From Desulfurobacteriaceae bacterium (GTDB lineage: Bacteria; Aquificota; Aquificia; Desulfurobacteriales; Desulfurobacteriaceae), in NCBI GenBank assembly GCA_027013575.1, contig JALWGN010000019.1:1-52808 (forward strand): a stretch of DNA of 52,808 nt, read 5' to 3'. Shown piece by piece: positions 8,001 through 16,780 of this stretch. Under the pieces are notes generated by a model. The model did no database searches. It saw nothing but the letters and a program-made list of their open reading frames with translations, and had not been told where the DNA came from. Position numbers and translations under genes: made by a program. Position 1 is the first letter of the stretch. The number at the start of each line of letters is the position of its first letter.

Positions 8001-8581
8001 TTACAGGGGAGATACTCTGGGGAACTCTCCGCTACTACCCTGCAACAACCTACTTTGGAAAGCCCATAGAAGAGGTGGACAGAGACTACCCCTTCAACGT
8101 TATAACCTACAAGTCTGCACTTCACACACAGTCAAGGACTATCGTCTACAGGCAGGCACTCGTTTACGAGCCAGACTTTGACCTGAAGGTTAACCCGAAA
8201 GACGCCGAGAAGTTAGGTCTCAAAGAGGGAGATAGGGTCAAGGTTTACTCAAGGAGTAACCCTGAAGGAGTTGTTACAAAAGTTAAGGTTACAAACCTTG
8301 TTCGCCCCGGAACGGTTGCCTACTCCCACCACTTCGGCCACTGGCAGCACGGAGCCTCTCCCTTTTACATAGAGAACGCAGCAGAGGTTTTAGTTGGCGG
8401 TAAGAAGGTTACAAACGGAAACTGGACAAAAGTTGACCCCAGGCGTGGCGTTGGCGTTACGATGAACAGGCTTACAAGGAGAGACGAGGAGCTCTACGAC
8501 CTGCCCCTCGTTGAACCAATAGCGGGAATTCCGGACTTCAGCAGTACAAGGGTGAAAATTGAAAAGATTGAGGAGGATTAA
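5081..8581 (+). CDS. Fused iron-sulfur / molybdopterin oxidoreductase (PsrB-PsrA / TtrA-like), Tat-exported
   Basis: One 1166-residue chain joins two proteins that are normally separate. Residues 1-25 carry a Tat-type start (RREFLKLAG). Residues ~30-195 are a PsrB/NrfC-type four-cluster ferredoxin: CMSCKACMAAC, CVNCFDHPCVSACP, CTGCERCVPACP and a split CDLC...CVSVCP. From ~225 follows a bis-MGD molybdenum enzyme with a [4Fe-4S] motif (CLACNARCGLRV). It runs through WFTGRSQAGRS and HTDICGIG, whose Cys is a plausible Mo ligand, to a C-terminal molydopterin-binding domain (LKVNPKDAEKLGLKEGDRV). Details resemble the tetrathionate/arsenate reductase clade. ATG at 5081 follows AGGAGG. No PsrC/NrfD membrane subunit is nearby. 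The likely role is periplasmic reduction of a sulfur compound; the substrate cannot be read from the sequence. Confidence 0.82.
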   Translation: MERREFLKLAGLTVLVGAGVKLERAYGEEVFKPVLIFDQGKCMSCKACMAACQLEHGLNETPEVNLFWIKESEVGEYPKAKLVFHQEKICVNCFDHPCVSACPFGAISVKEGGVVVIDEAKCTGCERCVPACPFDGIVMDKGNKARKCDLCFERAVKGGDVPRCVSVCPSGALVYGNLYKPTGPLAELLKARPEVRRALLKSHHAEIVPAVERVNPYSYPKTRKPEGDRIVNTVCLACNARCGLRVTVKDGKLVQVDGNPYHPYNRSGKEIHYNTPLEESFKAVATTCAKPQMDNDYLYNPYRITQPLKRIGKRGEGKFKPISWEQLIREVSEGGYLFKEIGDNRYYPGIKDVLSDEPVDPGAPELGPKRNQLVWFTGRSQAGRSHFIKRWVFNAIGSKNYIAHTDICGIGFRMGNYALSDGKQVEFKADYWNSKYMLVFGSNIYSAQQPGVNTSGAIIARRIAAGELKLVLIDPRAPKAVAHAHRWLPVKPTKDGALAMGFIRVMLENGWYDKDFLSIPSMKAAKKAGRNVYTNATHLVIVDENHPEAGRVLRVKGEEVVIDPETKKPVPAESVERALLEWEGEVNGIKVKTAFSLMKESVMKHPLSFYAEESGIDERTIKEVAKEFWEHAPYAVAFAYHGGGNYVGGTYASYALSMMNALVGNINRKGGYLCRGKGAASWQTGLYDLKRFPGMKKPKGVKISREKARYEDTTEFKKKGYPSKLPWFPFTKGGLSVSAISGIDQKYPYPVKVVITYFSDLIYSMPGGRRFIETLRDPDKVPLYISVDTTINETNIYADYIVPDVTYLEGHYGFLTPHAPGCWFTAVRTPVVEPLTGRTKDGRPFCMETFLIDVARYLKLPGYGERAIPGKDGKLYPLITPEDYYLRGIANLAENAKVKRAPQSEIEFVEKNYYVSRFKGILPKEQWEKVCTVLVRGGVFRPYEETFDKNGNFKFGIPKVCIWNEKLGTSRNSLTGEILWGTLRYYPATTYFGKPIEEVDRDYPFNVITYKSALHTQSRTIVYRQALVYEPDFDLKVNPKDAEKLGLKEGDRVKVYSRSNPEGVVTKVKVTNLVRPGTVAYSHHFGHWQHGASPFYIENAAEVLVGGKKVTNGNWTKVDPRRGVGVTMNRLTRRDEELYDLPLVEPIAGIPDFSSTRVKIEKIEED

Positions 8582-8582
8582 G

Positions 8583-9494
8583 ATGAGAAAGCTCTTAACT
8601 GTAACTGCCGCTGTTCTGATTTCAACCTCAGCTTTCGGTGCCACCTACCAGCTTACAGAGACCGTTGACGTTAAGCCTCAACCCAACGCAAAATTGGTTG
8701 AAATCTGGATACCCGTCCCCTACGAGAACCGGTGGCAGAAGATAGAGAAAATAGAGGTGGATTCCCCCTACTCCTTTACTCTTCAGAAAGAGGACGAGTA
8801 CGGCAACAGGTTTATATACATAAGGAAGGAAGGGGGTGTAAAGGAGCCCTTCAGGGTAAAGGTTACCGTTGTTGTTGACAGAAAAGAGGTTTCTCCCACT
8901 AAAAGAGGCTGCCCTGTTCCTCTCCGCTACTACCTTTCAGACAGGCTCGTTCCCGTTGAGAAGTTTAAGAAACTTGCAGAGACGATAACTGCCGGAAAGA
9001 GAACAGACCTTGAGAAGTTAAGGGCTATCTACGACTACGTTGTCTCCCACATGAAGTATCAGAAGACCGGAAAGGGCTGGGGAAGGGGAGACGCAATCTG
9101 GGCCTGCTCTGCAAAGCACGGCAACTGTACAGACTTCCACTCCCTCTTTATTGCCCTCTGCAGGGCTGCCGGAATCCCTGCCGTTTTTGAGATAGGCCTT
9201 CCCGTTAACGGAAACGGCGTTGTTAAGGGATACCACTGCTGGGTCCTGGCCTTTCCCAAAGGCTACACCTACGGTATAGACGCCTCAGAAGCTGCCAAAC
9301 ACCCCAAGAAGCGAAACTACTTCTTTGGCCACCTGTGTGACCACAGAATTGGAATAACGAGGGGAAGAGACCTTCTCCTCTCTCCGGCCCAGCACAGAGA
9401 CAGGATAAATTTCCTTTATAAAGCCTACGAAGAGGTTGACCTCAAGCCCTCAAACGGCGTTACAACCACCTACACCGTTAAAAAGCTCAAGTAG
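8583..9494 (+). CDS. Exported transglutaminase-like (papain-fold) protein
   Basis: A 303-residue protein with a signal peptide (MRKLLTVTAAVLISTSAFGA). Residues ~25-110 form a beta-rich domain (VEIWIPVPYENRWQKI), as often precedes bacterial transglutaminase domains. The catalytic triad is visible: Cys in KHGNCTDFHSLF, His in GYHCWV, and Asp in GIDASEA. Members of this family are peptidases or amidases rather than true cross-linkers; the substrate is unknown. The ATG lies 1 nt after the stop of the molybdoenzyme and follows GAGGA, so the two are probably one operon. Whether it helps process or protect that enzyme is not known. Confidence 0.8.
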   Translation: MRKLLTVTAAVLISTSAFGATYQLTETVDVKPQPNAKLVEIWIPVPYENRWQKIEKIEVDSPYSFTLQKEDEYGNRFIYIRKEGGVKEPFRVKVTVVVDRKEVSPTKRGCPVPLRYYLSDRLVPVEKFKKLAETITAGKRTDLEKLRAIYDYVVSHMKYQKTGKGWGRGDAIWACSAKHGNCTDFHSLFIALCRAAGIPAVFEIGLPVNGNGVVKGYHCWVLAFPKGYTYGIDASEAAKHPKKRNYFFGHLCDHRIGITRGRDLLLSPAQHRDRINFLYKAYEEVDLKPSNGVTTTYTVKKLK

Positions 9495-9502
9495 TTCTTT
9501 TT

Positions 9503-9527
9503 GGGGGAGCTCCCCGTCTCCCCTTTT
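9503..9527 (+). terminator. Possible terminator after the molybdoenzyme operon
   Basis: GGGG-AGCT-CCCC followed by gtctccccttttcc. The stem is short and the T-run imperfect; it contains the GGAGCTCC palindrome. Confidence 0.3.
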
Positions 9528-9580
9528 CCACTTCCCCTTCCTGAGAATCCCTAACACTGGCGAAGTACCTCTCCAGCCCC

Positions 9581-9608
9581 TTGACAACCCTCTACCTCTC
9601 CATATCTT
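9581..9608 (+). promoter_or_regulatory. Promoter of groESL
   Basis: TTGACA and TATCTT separated by 16 nt. The predicted start of transcription falls at about 9615, just ahead of the CIRCE operator. Confidence 0.6.
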
Positions 9609-9620
9609 TATTACCAGCAA

Positions 9621-9647
9621 TTAGCACTCTCTTTGGGTGAGTGCTAA
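9621..9647 (+). promoter_or_regulatory. CIRCE operator (HrcA binding site)
   Basis: TTAGCACTC, 9 nt spacer, GAGTGCTAA: a perfect match to the CIRCE consensus, at the expected place between promoter and groES. It implies HrcA repression relieved by heat or chaperone demand. Confidence 0.97.
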
Positions 9648-9673
9648 CAAAACTAAGGGAAGAGGAGGGCGAG

Positions 9674-9964
9674 ATGAAGCTGAAGCCGCTCTACGACAGG
9701 GTTGTTGTTAAGAAGATAGAGATGGAGCAGAAGACTGCAGGAGGAATCATTCTTCCAGACACAGCTAAAGAGGAGTCTCAGATCGGAGAGGTTATCGCCG
9801 TAGGAGAGGGAAGGCTCCTTGAGAACGGCGAGATAAGGCCTCTTAAAGTTAAGGAAGGAGACAAAGTCCTCTTCAGCAAGTACGCCGGAAACGAAGTGAA
9901 GATTGACGGTGAGGAGCTCCTCGTAATCAGAGAGGAGGACATCCTCGCAATCGTTGAAGAGTAA
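9674..9964 (+). CDS. groES: Co-chaperonin GroES (Hsp10)
   Basis: The lid of the GroEL folding chamber, a cytosolic heptamer. The 96-residue product begins [19 protein letters not shown], has the mobile loop around [15 protein letters not shown] and ends [17 protein letters not shown], all diagnostic. The ATG is preceded by GAGGAGGGCGAG. An in-frame TTG 11 codons upstream lies inside the CIRCE operator and is not used as start. It is 27 nt ahead of groEL in the same operon. Confidence 0.98.
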   Translation: MKLKPLYDRVVVKKIEMEQKTAGGIILPDTAKEESQIGEVIAVGEGRLLENGEIRPLKVKEGDKVLFSKYAGNEVKIDGEELLVIREEDILAIVEE

Positions 9965-9991
9965 CCAAAACTAAAGAGAGGGAGGTGAGAG

Positions 9992-11638
9992 ATGGCTGGA
10001 AAAGAGATTCTCTTCGGTAATGAAGCAAGGCAGAAAGTTAAGGCAGGTGTAGATAAACTTGCAAACGCCGTTAAGGCTACAATGGGTCCTGGCGGAAGGA
10101 ACGTTGTTCTTGAGAGGAAGTTCGGTTCTCCCCTCGTAACAAAAGACGGTGTTACCGTTGCCAAGGAGATTGAGCTTACAGACCCTGTTGAGAACATCGG
10201 TGCTCAGCTGGTAAAAGAAGTTGCTCAGAAAACTGCCGACAAGGCAGGAGACGGTACAACAACCGCTACAGTTCTTGCTCAGGCCATCTACGGAGACGGT
10301 CTCAAGTTCGTAACTGCCGGCGACAACGCCATTGAGCTTAAGAGGGGAATTGACGAGGCCGTTAAGGTAATCGTTGACGAGCTCAAGAAGATTGCAAAGC
10401 CTGTAGAGACCAAGGAGCAGATTGCTCAGGTAGCTACAATCTCTGCAAACTACGACCGTGAAATCGGCGAGCTTATCGCCGAGGCTATGGACAAGGTTGG
10501 TAAGGAAGGCGTTATCACCGTTGAGGAAGCTAAGGGTCTTGAGACAACCCTTGAAGTTGTTGAGGGTATGCAGTTTGACAGGGGTTACCTCTCTCCGTAC
10601 TTCGTAACAGACCCCGAGAAGATGGAGTGCGTTCTTGAGAACCCATACATCCTCATCTACGGTAAGAAGATTAGCAACATAAGGGAGCTCCTTCCCGTAC
10701 TTGAGCAGGTAGCAAGGGAAGGAAGACCTCTTCTCATCATCGCAGAGGATGTTGAGGGAGAAGCCCTCGCTACACTCGTAGTTAACAAGCTCCGTGGAAC
10801 ACTCCAGGTATGTGCCGTTAAGGCTCCCGGATTTGGCGAGAGAAGGAAGGCAATGCTTCAGGACATCGCAGTTCTCACAGGCGGAACTGCAATCCTTGAA
10901 GACCTTGGAATCAAGCTTGAGAACGTTACACTTGACATGCTCGGCCAGGCCGACAAGGTGGTTGTAGACAAGGAGCACACAACGATCATCGGCGGTAAGG
11001 GTAAGCCTGAAGAGATTGAGGCAAGGATCAAGCAGATTAAGGCTGAGCTTGAGAAGGCTACATCTGAGTACGACAAAGAGAAACTCCAGGAGAGGCTTGC
11101 CAAACTCGCCGGCGGCGTAGCCATCATCAAAGTTGGTGCTGCAACAGAGGCTGAGCTCAAGGAGAAGAAGGCAAGGGTTGAAGACGCCCTCCACGCTACA
11201 AGGGCTGCAGTTGAAGAGGGTATTGTTCCTGGTGGTGGAACGGCACTACTTGCAGCTTCCATGAAGCTTGACGACCTTGCCAGAGAGCTTGACGAGAAAG
11301 GTGAGATTGACAAGAAGCACGGAGTAGAGATAGTTAAGAAGGCTGTTGAGGCTCCGCTCAGGCAGATTGCCGACAACGCCGGATTTGCAGGTCAGGTAAT
11401 CGTTGAGAAGGTTAAGGAGCTCATCAAGGAGAAAGGCGTAGAGTGGGGCTTCAACGCAAGGAAGGGTGAGTTTGAAAACCTTGTTGAGGCAGGAGTAATT
11501 GACCCTGCTAAGGTTGAGAGGGTAGCTATTCAGAACGCATCCTCCGCCGCAGGTCTTCTCCTCACAACTGAGGCTACCGTAACAGAGATTCCTGAGAAAG
11601 AGGAGAAGGCTCCAGGTGCCGGAATGCCTGAGTTCTAA
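9992..11638 (+). CDS. groEL: Chaperonin GroEL (Hsp60)
   Basis: ATP-driven double-ring folding chamber. It starts [20 protein letters not shown] and carries [10 protein letters not shown] for ATP hydrolysis and [14 protein letters not shown] in the equatorial domain. The length of 548 is exactly normal. The C-terminus is PGAGMPEF rather than a GGM repeat tail, as in some thermophiles. Start ATG follows GGGAGGTGAGAG. Codon choice is strongly biased, as expected for a highly expressed gene. HrcA/CIRCE control is shared with groES. Confidence 0.98.
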   Translation: MAGKEILFGNEARQKVKAGVDKLANAVKATMGPGGRNVVLERKFGSPLVTKDGVTVAKEIELTDPVENIGAQLVKEVAQKTADKAGDGTTTATVLAQAIYGDGLKFVTAGDNAIELKRGIDEAVKVIVDELKKIAKPVETKEQIAQVATISANYDREIGELIAEAMDKVGKEGVITVEEAKGLETTLEVVEGMQFDRGYLSPYFVTDPEKMECVLENPYILIYGKKISNIRELLPVLEQVAREGRPLLIIAEDVEGEALATLVVNKLRGTLQVCAVKAPGFGERRKAMLQDIAVLTGGTAILEDLGIKLENVTLDMLGQADKVVVDKEHTTIIGGKGKPEEIEARIKQIKAELEKATSEYDKEKLQERLAKLAGGVAIIKVGAATEAELKEKKARVEDALHATRAAVEEGIVPGGGTALLAASMKLDDLARELDEKGEIDKKHGVEIVKKAVEAPLRQIADNAGFAGQVIVEKVKELIKEKGVEWGFNARKGEFENLVEAGVIDPAKVERVAIQNASSAAGLLLTTEATVTEIPEKEEKAPGAGMPEF

Positions 11639-11660
11639 GCCCGGCCAGTGAAATCAGAAA

Positions 11661-11685
11661 GGGCGCCTTCGGGCGCCCTTTTTTA
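11661..11685 (+). terminator. Rho-independent terminator of groESL
   Basis: GGGCGCC-TTCG-GGCGCCC, a 7-bp stem with a UUCG tetraloop, followed by six T and an A. A textbook intrinsic terminator; it may also serve the convergent diguanylate cyclase gene. Confidence 0.92.
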
Positions 11686-11688
11686 TTT

Positions 11689-12720
11689 TTAACTTGTTAT
11701 TACTCTGTTTTTCCCCAGTCTCTTGGCCTTGTAGAGTCTCTCATCTGCCAGTTCAACTACATCTTTAACGGTTTTGCCTTCCCTGCAGTCGGCAACGCCA
11801 AAGCTTACGGTAACCCTCTTTCCCGGGAAGTCAAAAGTTCTGTTTTCCACAATCTTCCTCAGTTTCTCAGCTACCAGGGTGGCAGTTGCCTTGTCGGTTT
11901 TGGGAAGGACTATCATAAACTCCTCACCGCCGTACCTTCCCACAAAGTCATCTCTTCTTAGGTTTTCCTTAAAGACCGATCCCAGTTCTTTAAGAACTCT
12001 ATCTCCTGCCTGGTGTCCAAAGGTGTCGTTTATCATCTTAAAGTTGTCTATGTCTGCCATTATTACCGAGTAAGGGCTTTTCTTGCAGTCTATTCTCTTT
12101 AACCGGGAGAAGAGAGCTCTCCTCGTTAAAACGCCTGTCAGGTAGTCCCTCTCTAGAAGGGTCTGGAGTTCCTCTCTGTACCTGTCAAGGAGGAACTTGT
12201 AGAGGGCTGCAACCGTTGAGAATACCAGGTAGGCGGCAAAGGCGCTGAATCCCAGTTTGTAGGTTTCCATTGTAAATAGGATAAAACCGTCGTCAAAGAG
12301 CTGAAAGGAGAATATCAGGGATACGAGGAAGATTGGAGCATACGTAAACAAGAGGAAGACCTTGAAATCAAAGACCATTCCTGCCAGAAGGGGAATAAGG
12401 GGAAACCAGTAGAGGCTGTATATCTCACCCTTTACAAGGTGAAAGCAGAGGGTTGCTGTAGTGGCTCCTATTGCAACTGCTGAGGAGATGAGAGGCTTTC
12501 CTGCTCTGAGGATAAAAAGTGCTGCCAGGTATGAGAGGAAGATTACGTAGTTTCCAATGTAGAGAAATCGGCCTCCGTTGAAGTACTCCATTCCCACAAA
12601 CGTGATTTCAACCAGGAAGCCGGTAGAGATTATGAGTAGGCTGAGGAGGGTTTTACACTCCCCGGAGAGTTCTGTTGAGGTAGCAGTTCTGGAAAAACAG
12701 TTAAGTGCCTTTTTTACCAC
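11689..12720 (-). CDS. Membrane-bound diguanylate cyclase (GGDEF)
   Basis: Makes cyclic di-GMP from two GTP. Residues ~20-175 contain about six hydrophobic segments (for example TLLSLLIISTGFLVEITFVG and YVIFLSYLAALFIL), and the C-terminal ~165 residues form the GGDEF domain. The active loop is GRYGGEEF and the product-inhibition RxxD site (RRDD) sits five residues before it, so both catalysis and feedback look intact. The start is GTG with GGAG upstream. No EAL domain is present. It converges on groEL. Confidence 0.88.
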   Translation of the reverse strand: MVKKALNCFSRTATSTELSGECKTLLSLLIISTGFLVEITFVGMEYFNGGRFLYIGNYVIFLSYLAALFILRAGKPLISSAVAIGATTATLCFHLVKGEIYSLYWFPLIPLLAGMVFDFKVFLLFTYAPIFLVSLIFSFQLFDDGFILFTMETYKLGFSAFAAYLVFSTVAALYKFLLDRYREELQTLLERDYLTGVLTRRALFSRLKRIDCKKSPYSVIMADIDNFKMINDTFGHQAGDRVLKELGSVFKENLRRDDFVGRYGGEEFMIVLPKTDKATATLVAEKLRKIVENRTFDFPGKRVTVSFGVADCREGKTVKDVVELADERLYKAKRLGKNRVITS

Positions 12721-12772
12721 CCGAACTCCAGATCAAGGGGAAGGGAAGTCCCTTCCCTAATCTACTAAGTAT

Positions 12773-14029
12773 TTAAGAGTATAAATCTTTCAGTTCAGGG
12801 TAAAGGGGGTGTTTTCCGCATATCTCAAGAACTTCTTCTCTGACTTTCTCTATAACGGTTTCATCGTTTATATTCTTGAGAACTTCGGCTATCAGCTGGG
12901 CAATTCTCCTGGCCTCGTCCTCTTTTATTCCCCTTGTAGTTACTGCAGGGGTTCCAATTCTTATTCCGCTTGTTACAAACGGGCTTCTTGTGTCAAAGGG
13001 AATTGTGTTCTTGTTTACGGTAATGTTTGCCCTTCCAAGGGCTGCTTCTGCCTCTTTACCTGTTATTCCCTTGTCTGTAAGGTCAACAAGCATCAGGTGG
13101 TTGTCGGTTCCTCCGGAAACGAGCCTGAATCCCTGGTGCTGGAGCTCCTCAGCCATAGCTTTGGCGTTCTTAACGACCTGCTCCTGATACTTCCTGAACT
13201 CCTCAGTCTGAGCCTCTTTGAAGGCAACGGCCTTGGCGGCTATTACGTGCATTAATGGGCCTCCCTGAAGCCCCGGGAAGACGGCCTTGTCTATCTCTTT
13301 TGCAAACTCCTCTTTACACATTACAACGCCGCCTCTTGGCCCTCTAAGGGTTTTGTGGGTCGTTGTTGTAACGAAGTGGCACGCCTCAATAGGTGATGGG
13401 TGTAAGTCTGCAACAACCAGACCTGCAATGTGGGCGATGTCTGCAAGGAGGAGAGCTCCCACTTCATCTGCAATCTCTCTGAACTTGTTAAAGTCTATAA
13501 CCCTCGGGTATGCAGAGGCTCCGCAGATTATAAGTTTTGGTTTGTGCTCCTTTGCTAACTGGTAAACCTGGTCAAAGTCAATCGTTTCTGTGTCCTTCCT
13601 TACACCATACTGAACAACGTTAAAGTACTTACCTGTCATGTTAACAGGTGAGCCGTGGGAGAGGTGGCCTCCGTGGGAGAGGTTCATTGAGAGGATAGTG
13701 TCTCCCGGCTTTAAAACGGCTAAGTAAACTGCCTGGTTTGCCTGTGAACCTGAGTGGGGTTGAACGTTAACGTGTTCTGCCCCAAAGAGCTCCTTACACC
13801 TCTTTATTGCCAGCTCCTCTGCGATGTCAACGCACTCACACCCTCCGTAGTAGCGCTTACCCGGGTATCCTTCGGCGTACTTGTTTGTGAGAACAGACCC
13901 CTGAGCCTCCATAACCGCCGGGGACGTAAAGTTCTCGGAAGCTATGAGCTCTAAGTGTTCGTTCTGCCTCCTGTACTCACACTTCAGTGCCTCAAAGATT
14001 TCAGGGTCAACGGCTTTAAGGTGCTTCAT
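12773..14029 (-). CDS. glyA: Serine hydroxymethyltransferase
   Basis: PLP enzyme interconverting serine and glycine with tetrahydrofolate as one-carbon carrier. The N-terminus has [20 protein letters not shown]. The PLP lysine motif is [15 protein letters not shown], and [24 protein letters not shown] is present. Length 418 is normal. The start overlaps the end of rpiB by 14 nt, so the two are co-transcribed. Confidence 0.97.
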   Translation of the reverse strand: MKHLKAVDPEIFEALKCEYRRQNEHLELIASENFTSPAVMEAQGSVLTNKYAEGYPGKRYYGGCECVDIAEELAIKRCKELFGAEHVNVQPHSGSQANQAVYLAVLKPGDTILSMNLSHGGHLSHGSPVNMTGKYFNVVQYGVRKDTETIDFDQVYQLAKEHKPKLIICGASAYPRVIDFNKFREIADEVGALLLADIAHIAGLVVADLHPSPIEACHFVTTTTHKTLRGPRGGVVMCKEEFAKEIDKAVFPGLQGGPLMHVIAAKAVAFKEAQTEEFRKYQEQVVKNAKAMAEELQHQGFRLVSGGTDNHLMLVDLTDKGITGKEAEAALGRANITVNKNTIPFDTRSPFVTSGIRIGTPAVTTRGIKEDEARRIAQLIAEVLKNINDETVIEKVREEVLEICGKHPLYPELKDLYS

Positions 14030-14486
14030 CGTCTATTCCTCCACATTCGTTTTCTTCTATTCTGTGAATCTTGTTGATTCTCCTCTCGTGTCTTCCGCCG
14101 TCAAAGGGAGTTTCAAGCCAGGCCTTTACAATCCTCTTTGCAAGCTCCTCTCCTAAAACTCTTCCTCCCAGGCAGAGGACGTTTGCGTTGTTGTGTCTGC
14201 GGCTCATCTCTGCGGCGTAAACGTTGTAGCAGAGGGCTGCCCTGATTCCCCTTACCTTGTTGGCAGCTATTGAGATGCCTATTCCCGTTCCGCAGATGAA
14301 TATTCCCCTGTCTGCCTCTCCCTTTACAATTCCCTTTGCCGCTTTGTAGGCAAAGTCCGGGTAGTCAACAGACTCTTCAGAGTAAGTTCCGTAGTCAACG
14401 TATTCAATTCCCAACTCTTCAAGGTAAGATTTGATAACCTCTTTTAACCTGAATCCTCCGTGGTCGCAGGCAAGGGCTATTCTCAT
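14016..14486 (-). CDS. rpiB: Ribose-5-phosphate isomerase B
   Basis: Interconverts ribose 5-phosphate and ribulose 5-phosphate in the non-oxidative pentose phosphate pathway. Signatures: [16 protein letters not shown], the [17 protein letters not shown] loop with catalytic Cys, and [15 protein letters not shown]. The 156 residues are slightly longer than usual because of a polar tail. AGGAGGAAAG precedes the ATG. It forms an rpiB-glyA pair, a common arrangement in bacteria. Confidence 0.95.
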   Translation of the reverse strand: MRIALACDHGGFRLKEVIKSYLEELGIEYVDYGTYSEESVDYPDFAYKAAKGIVKGEADRGIFICGTGIGISIAANKVRGIRAALCYNVYAAEMSRRHNNANVLCLGGRVLGEELAKRIVKAWLETPFDGGRHERRINKIHRIEENECGGIDDEAP

Positions 14487-14536
14487 AACTTTCCTCCTTG
14501 AGAGTTGACCGAATTATAGTATTTTGGAGAGATTGG

Positions 14537-16780
14537 ATGAGACTGAAACTCTACGTTACCGGCCTTGTTCAGGGTGTAGGCTTTAGACCTTTCGTTTACA
14601 GACTTGCAACAGAGCTTGGACTGAAAGGCTACGTTTTAAACAGCGAAACGGGAGTTGTTATAGAGGTTGAGGGAGAGAGGAAACGGTTAGAGGAGTTTTT
14701 AAAGAGGCTCCAGAGTGAAAAACCCCCCGCCTCTCAGATCTTCAGTATAGACAGGAAGTTCTTAGACGAGGTAGGCTACACCGGTTTTGAGATAAGAAAG
14801 AGCGAGAAAAACGGGGAGGTTCAAGTAGCCGTTCTTCCAGACCTGTCAACCTGTAAGGAGTGCCTTTCAGAGCTCTTTGACCCGACAAACCGCCGTTTCA
14901 GGTATCCGTTTATAAACTGTACGAACTGCGGCCCAAGGTTCACGATTATCCTCTCCCTCCCCTACGACCGCCCCAAAACGACGATGAGAGACTTTTTTAT
15001 GTGTGAAAAGTGTAGAGAGGAGTACGAGAACCCGTTAGACAGGAGGTTTCACGCCCAGCCCAACGCCTGCCCTGTCTGCGGCCCTCACGTGTGGCTCGTA
15101 GACGAAAGGGGGGAGACCGTTGCAGAGAGAGATGAGGCACTAAAACTGCTGATTGAGTGGCTGAAAGAGGGGAGAATTCTGGCAGTTAAGGGGCTTGGAG
15201 GATTCCACCTTGTCTGCGACGCAACAAACGAAAGGGCTGTGGCGGAGCTCCGCCGCCGCAAAAAACGCCAGGAGAAGCCCTTTGCCGTTATGTTTAAAGA
15301 CCTTGATCAGGTTAAGGAGTTTGCAGAGGTCTCTCCGTTAGAGGAAATAGCTCTAACCTCTGTGGAGTCTCCCATCGTTATACTGAACCAGAGAGAGAGA
15401 AACGGCCTTGCTCCCTCTGTCTCCCCCGACACCAGAACTGTAGGGGCGTTCCTTCCCTACACCCCGCTTCACCACCTGATTCTCAGGGATTTCGGAAAAC
15501 CCGTAGTTGCAACCAGCTGTAACCTTACAGATGAGCCCATAATGTTTAAAAACTCTGAAGTTGAAAGGGCTCTTGGGAAGCTGGTTGACGGAGCTCTCCT
15601 CCACAACCGTGAAATTGCAAGGCGGTGCGACGACTCAGTTGTGAAGGTTATGGGGGGAAGGGTTGTTCCGTTTCGCCGCTCCAGAGGTTACGCTCCGCTT
15701 CCCGTTCTCCTTCCATTTAATCTGAAACGCCCCGTTTTAGCCCTTGGCCCCCACATGAAAGTTACAGTAGCCGTAGGGAAGGGAAACAGGGTTTACATCT
15801 CACAGCACATAGGCGACATAGACAACATTAAGGCCGAGGAGTTCTTCAAGGAGACCGTTAAAGACCTACTGAGCCTCTTTGAGGTTGAGCCTGAGGTTGT
15901 CGTTTCAGACCACCACCCCGGCTACTTTACGACGAAGTTCGGAAAGGAGTTTTTCGGAGAAAGGTTGGTTCAGGTTTACCACCACCACGCCCACGCAATC
16001 TCCGTTATGGCAGAGAACGAGGTTCCTTTAAGTAAAAAGGTTATAGCCTTCTCCTTTGACGGAACCGGCTACGGAACCGACGGTAAGATCTGGGGAGGGG
16101 AGGTTCTGATTGCAGGCTACACTGAGTTTGAGAGAGCTTTCCATCTTAAGTACTTCCCCCTTCCCGGAGGGGATAGGGCGGTTAAGGAGCCCTACAGGGT
16201 TGCAGTCTCACTTCTTAAAGCCGCTGGAGAGAATCCTGAGAAATACCTGAAAGTTGAACCTCAGAAGCTCTCTTTTGTCTCCCGGATGGTTGAAAAGGGA
16301 ATAAACTCCCCCCTTACCTCAAGTATGGGAAGGCTCTTTGACGGCATTTCTGCCATTTTAGGAATTAGGTACGCCGTTAACTACCACGCACAGGGGGCGA
16401 TCCTCCTTGAGGAGGTGTCTTCTGTTTCCTCTGAAACGGGAAGCTACCCCTTTAAAATAGAGAACGGAGGGATTGACTGGAGGGAGCTCGTTTCGGCCAT
16501 TGTTTCCGACTTAAAGAGAGGTGTACCTGTTTCAGACATCGGAATGAAGTTCCACAACACAGTTGTAGAGATGGTTTTGAGGTCTGCTGAAATCTTAAGA
16601 GAGGAAACTGGAATAGATACGGTAGCCCTTTCCGGGGGCGTTTTCCAGAACAGGATTTTAACTGAGAAGTGCTTGAGGGAGCTCCCTGAAAGGGGCTTTA
16701 AAGTCCTGGTTCACCAGGTTGTCCCTCCAAACGACGGAGGGCTCTCTTTAGGACAGGCCGTTTACGGAGGTCTGATTTGA
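14537..16780 (+). CDS. hypF: Carbamoyltransferase HypF, [NiFe]-hydrogenase maturation
   Basis: Uses carbamoyl phosphate and ATP to carbamoylate the C-terminal Cys of HypE, giving the cyanide ligands of the [NiFe] site. Domains in order: acylphosphatase (~1-90, LYVTGLVQGVGFRPFVYRLA); two zinc fingers (CKECLSELFDPTNRRFRYPF, then CTNCGPR, CEKC and CPVCGP); YrdC-like (~190-370, LAVKGLGGFHLVCDA); and Kae1-like C-terminus (HHHAHAISVMAENE, GTGYGTDGKIWGGE). The length of 747 is normal. ATG follows GGAGAGATTG; a TTG upstream would add 13 residues without family support. Its TGA stop overlaps the TTG start of the Frh-type large subunit. Confidence 0.96.
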   Translation: MRLKLYVTGLVQGVGFRPFVYRLATELGLKGYVLNSETGVVIEVEGERKRLEEFLKRLQSEKPPASQIFSIDRKFLDEVGYTGFEIRKSEKNGEVQVAVLPDLSTCKECLSELFDPTNRRFRYPFINCTNCGPRFTIILSLPYDRPKTTMRDFFMCEKCREEYENPLDRRFHAQPNACPVCGPHVWLVDERGETVAERDEALKLLIEWLKEGRILAVKGLGGFHLVCDATNERAVAELRRRKKRQEKPFAVMFKDLDQVKEFAEVSPLEEIALTSVESPIVILNQRERNGLAPSVSPDTRTVGAFLPYTPLHHLILRDFGKPVVATSCNLTDEPIMFKNSEVERALGKLVDGALLHNREIARRCDDSVVKVMGGRVVPFRRSRGYAPLPVLLPFNLKRPVLALGPHMKVTVAVGKGNRVYISQHIGDIDNIKAEEFFKETVKDLLSLFEVEPEVVVSDHHPGYFTTKFGKEFFGERLVQVYHHHAHAISVMAENEVPLSKKVIAFSFDGTGYGTDGKIWGGEVLIAGYTEFERAFHLKYFPLPGGDRAVKEPYRVAVSLLKAAGENPEKYLKVEPQKLSFVSRMVEKGINSPLTSSMGRLFDGISAILGIRYAVNYHAQGAILLEEVSSVSSETGSYPFKIENGGIDWRELVSAIVSDLKRGVPVSDIGMKFHNTVVEMVLRSAEILREETGIDTVALSGGVFQNRILTEKCLRELPERGFKVLVHQVVPPNDGGLSLGQAVYGGLI

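Noticed and set aside
9971-11194. Long antisense frame over groEL (about 400 codons)
   Set aside because: It mirrors groEL codon bias in the opposite frame, has no ribosome site or recognisable domain, and groEL is certain.
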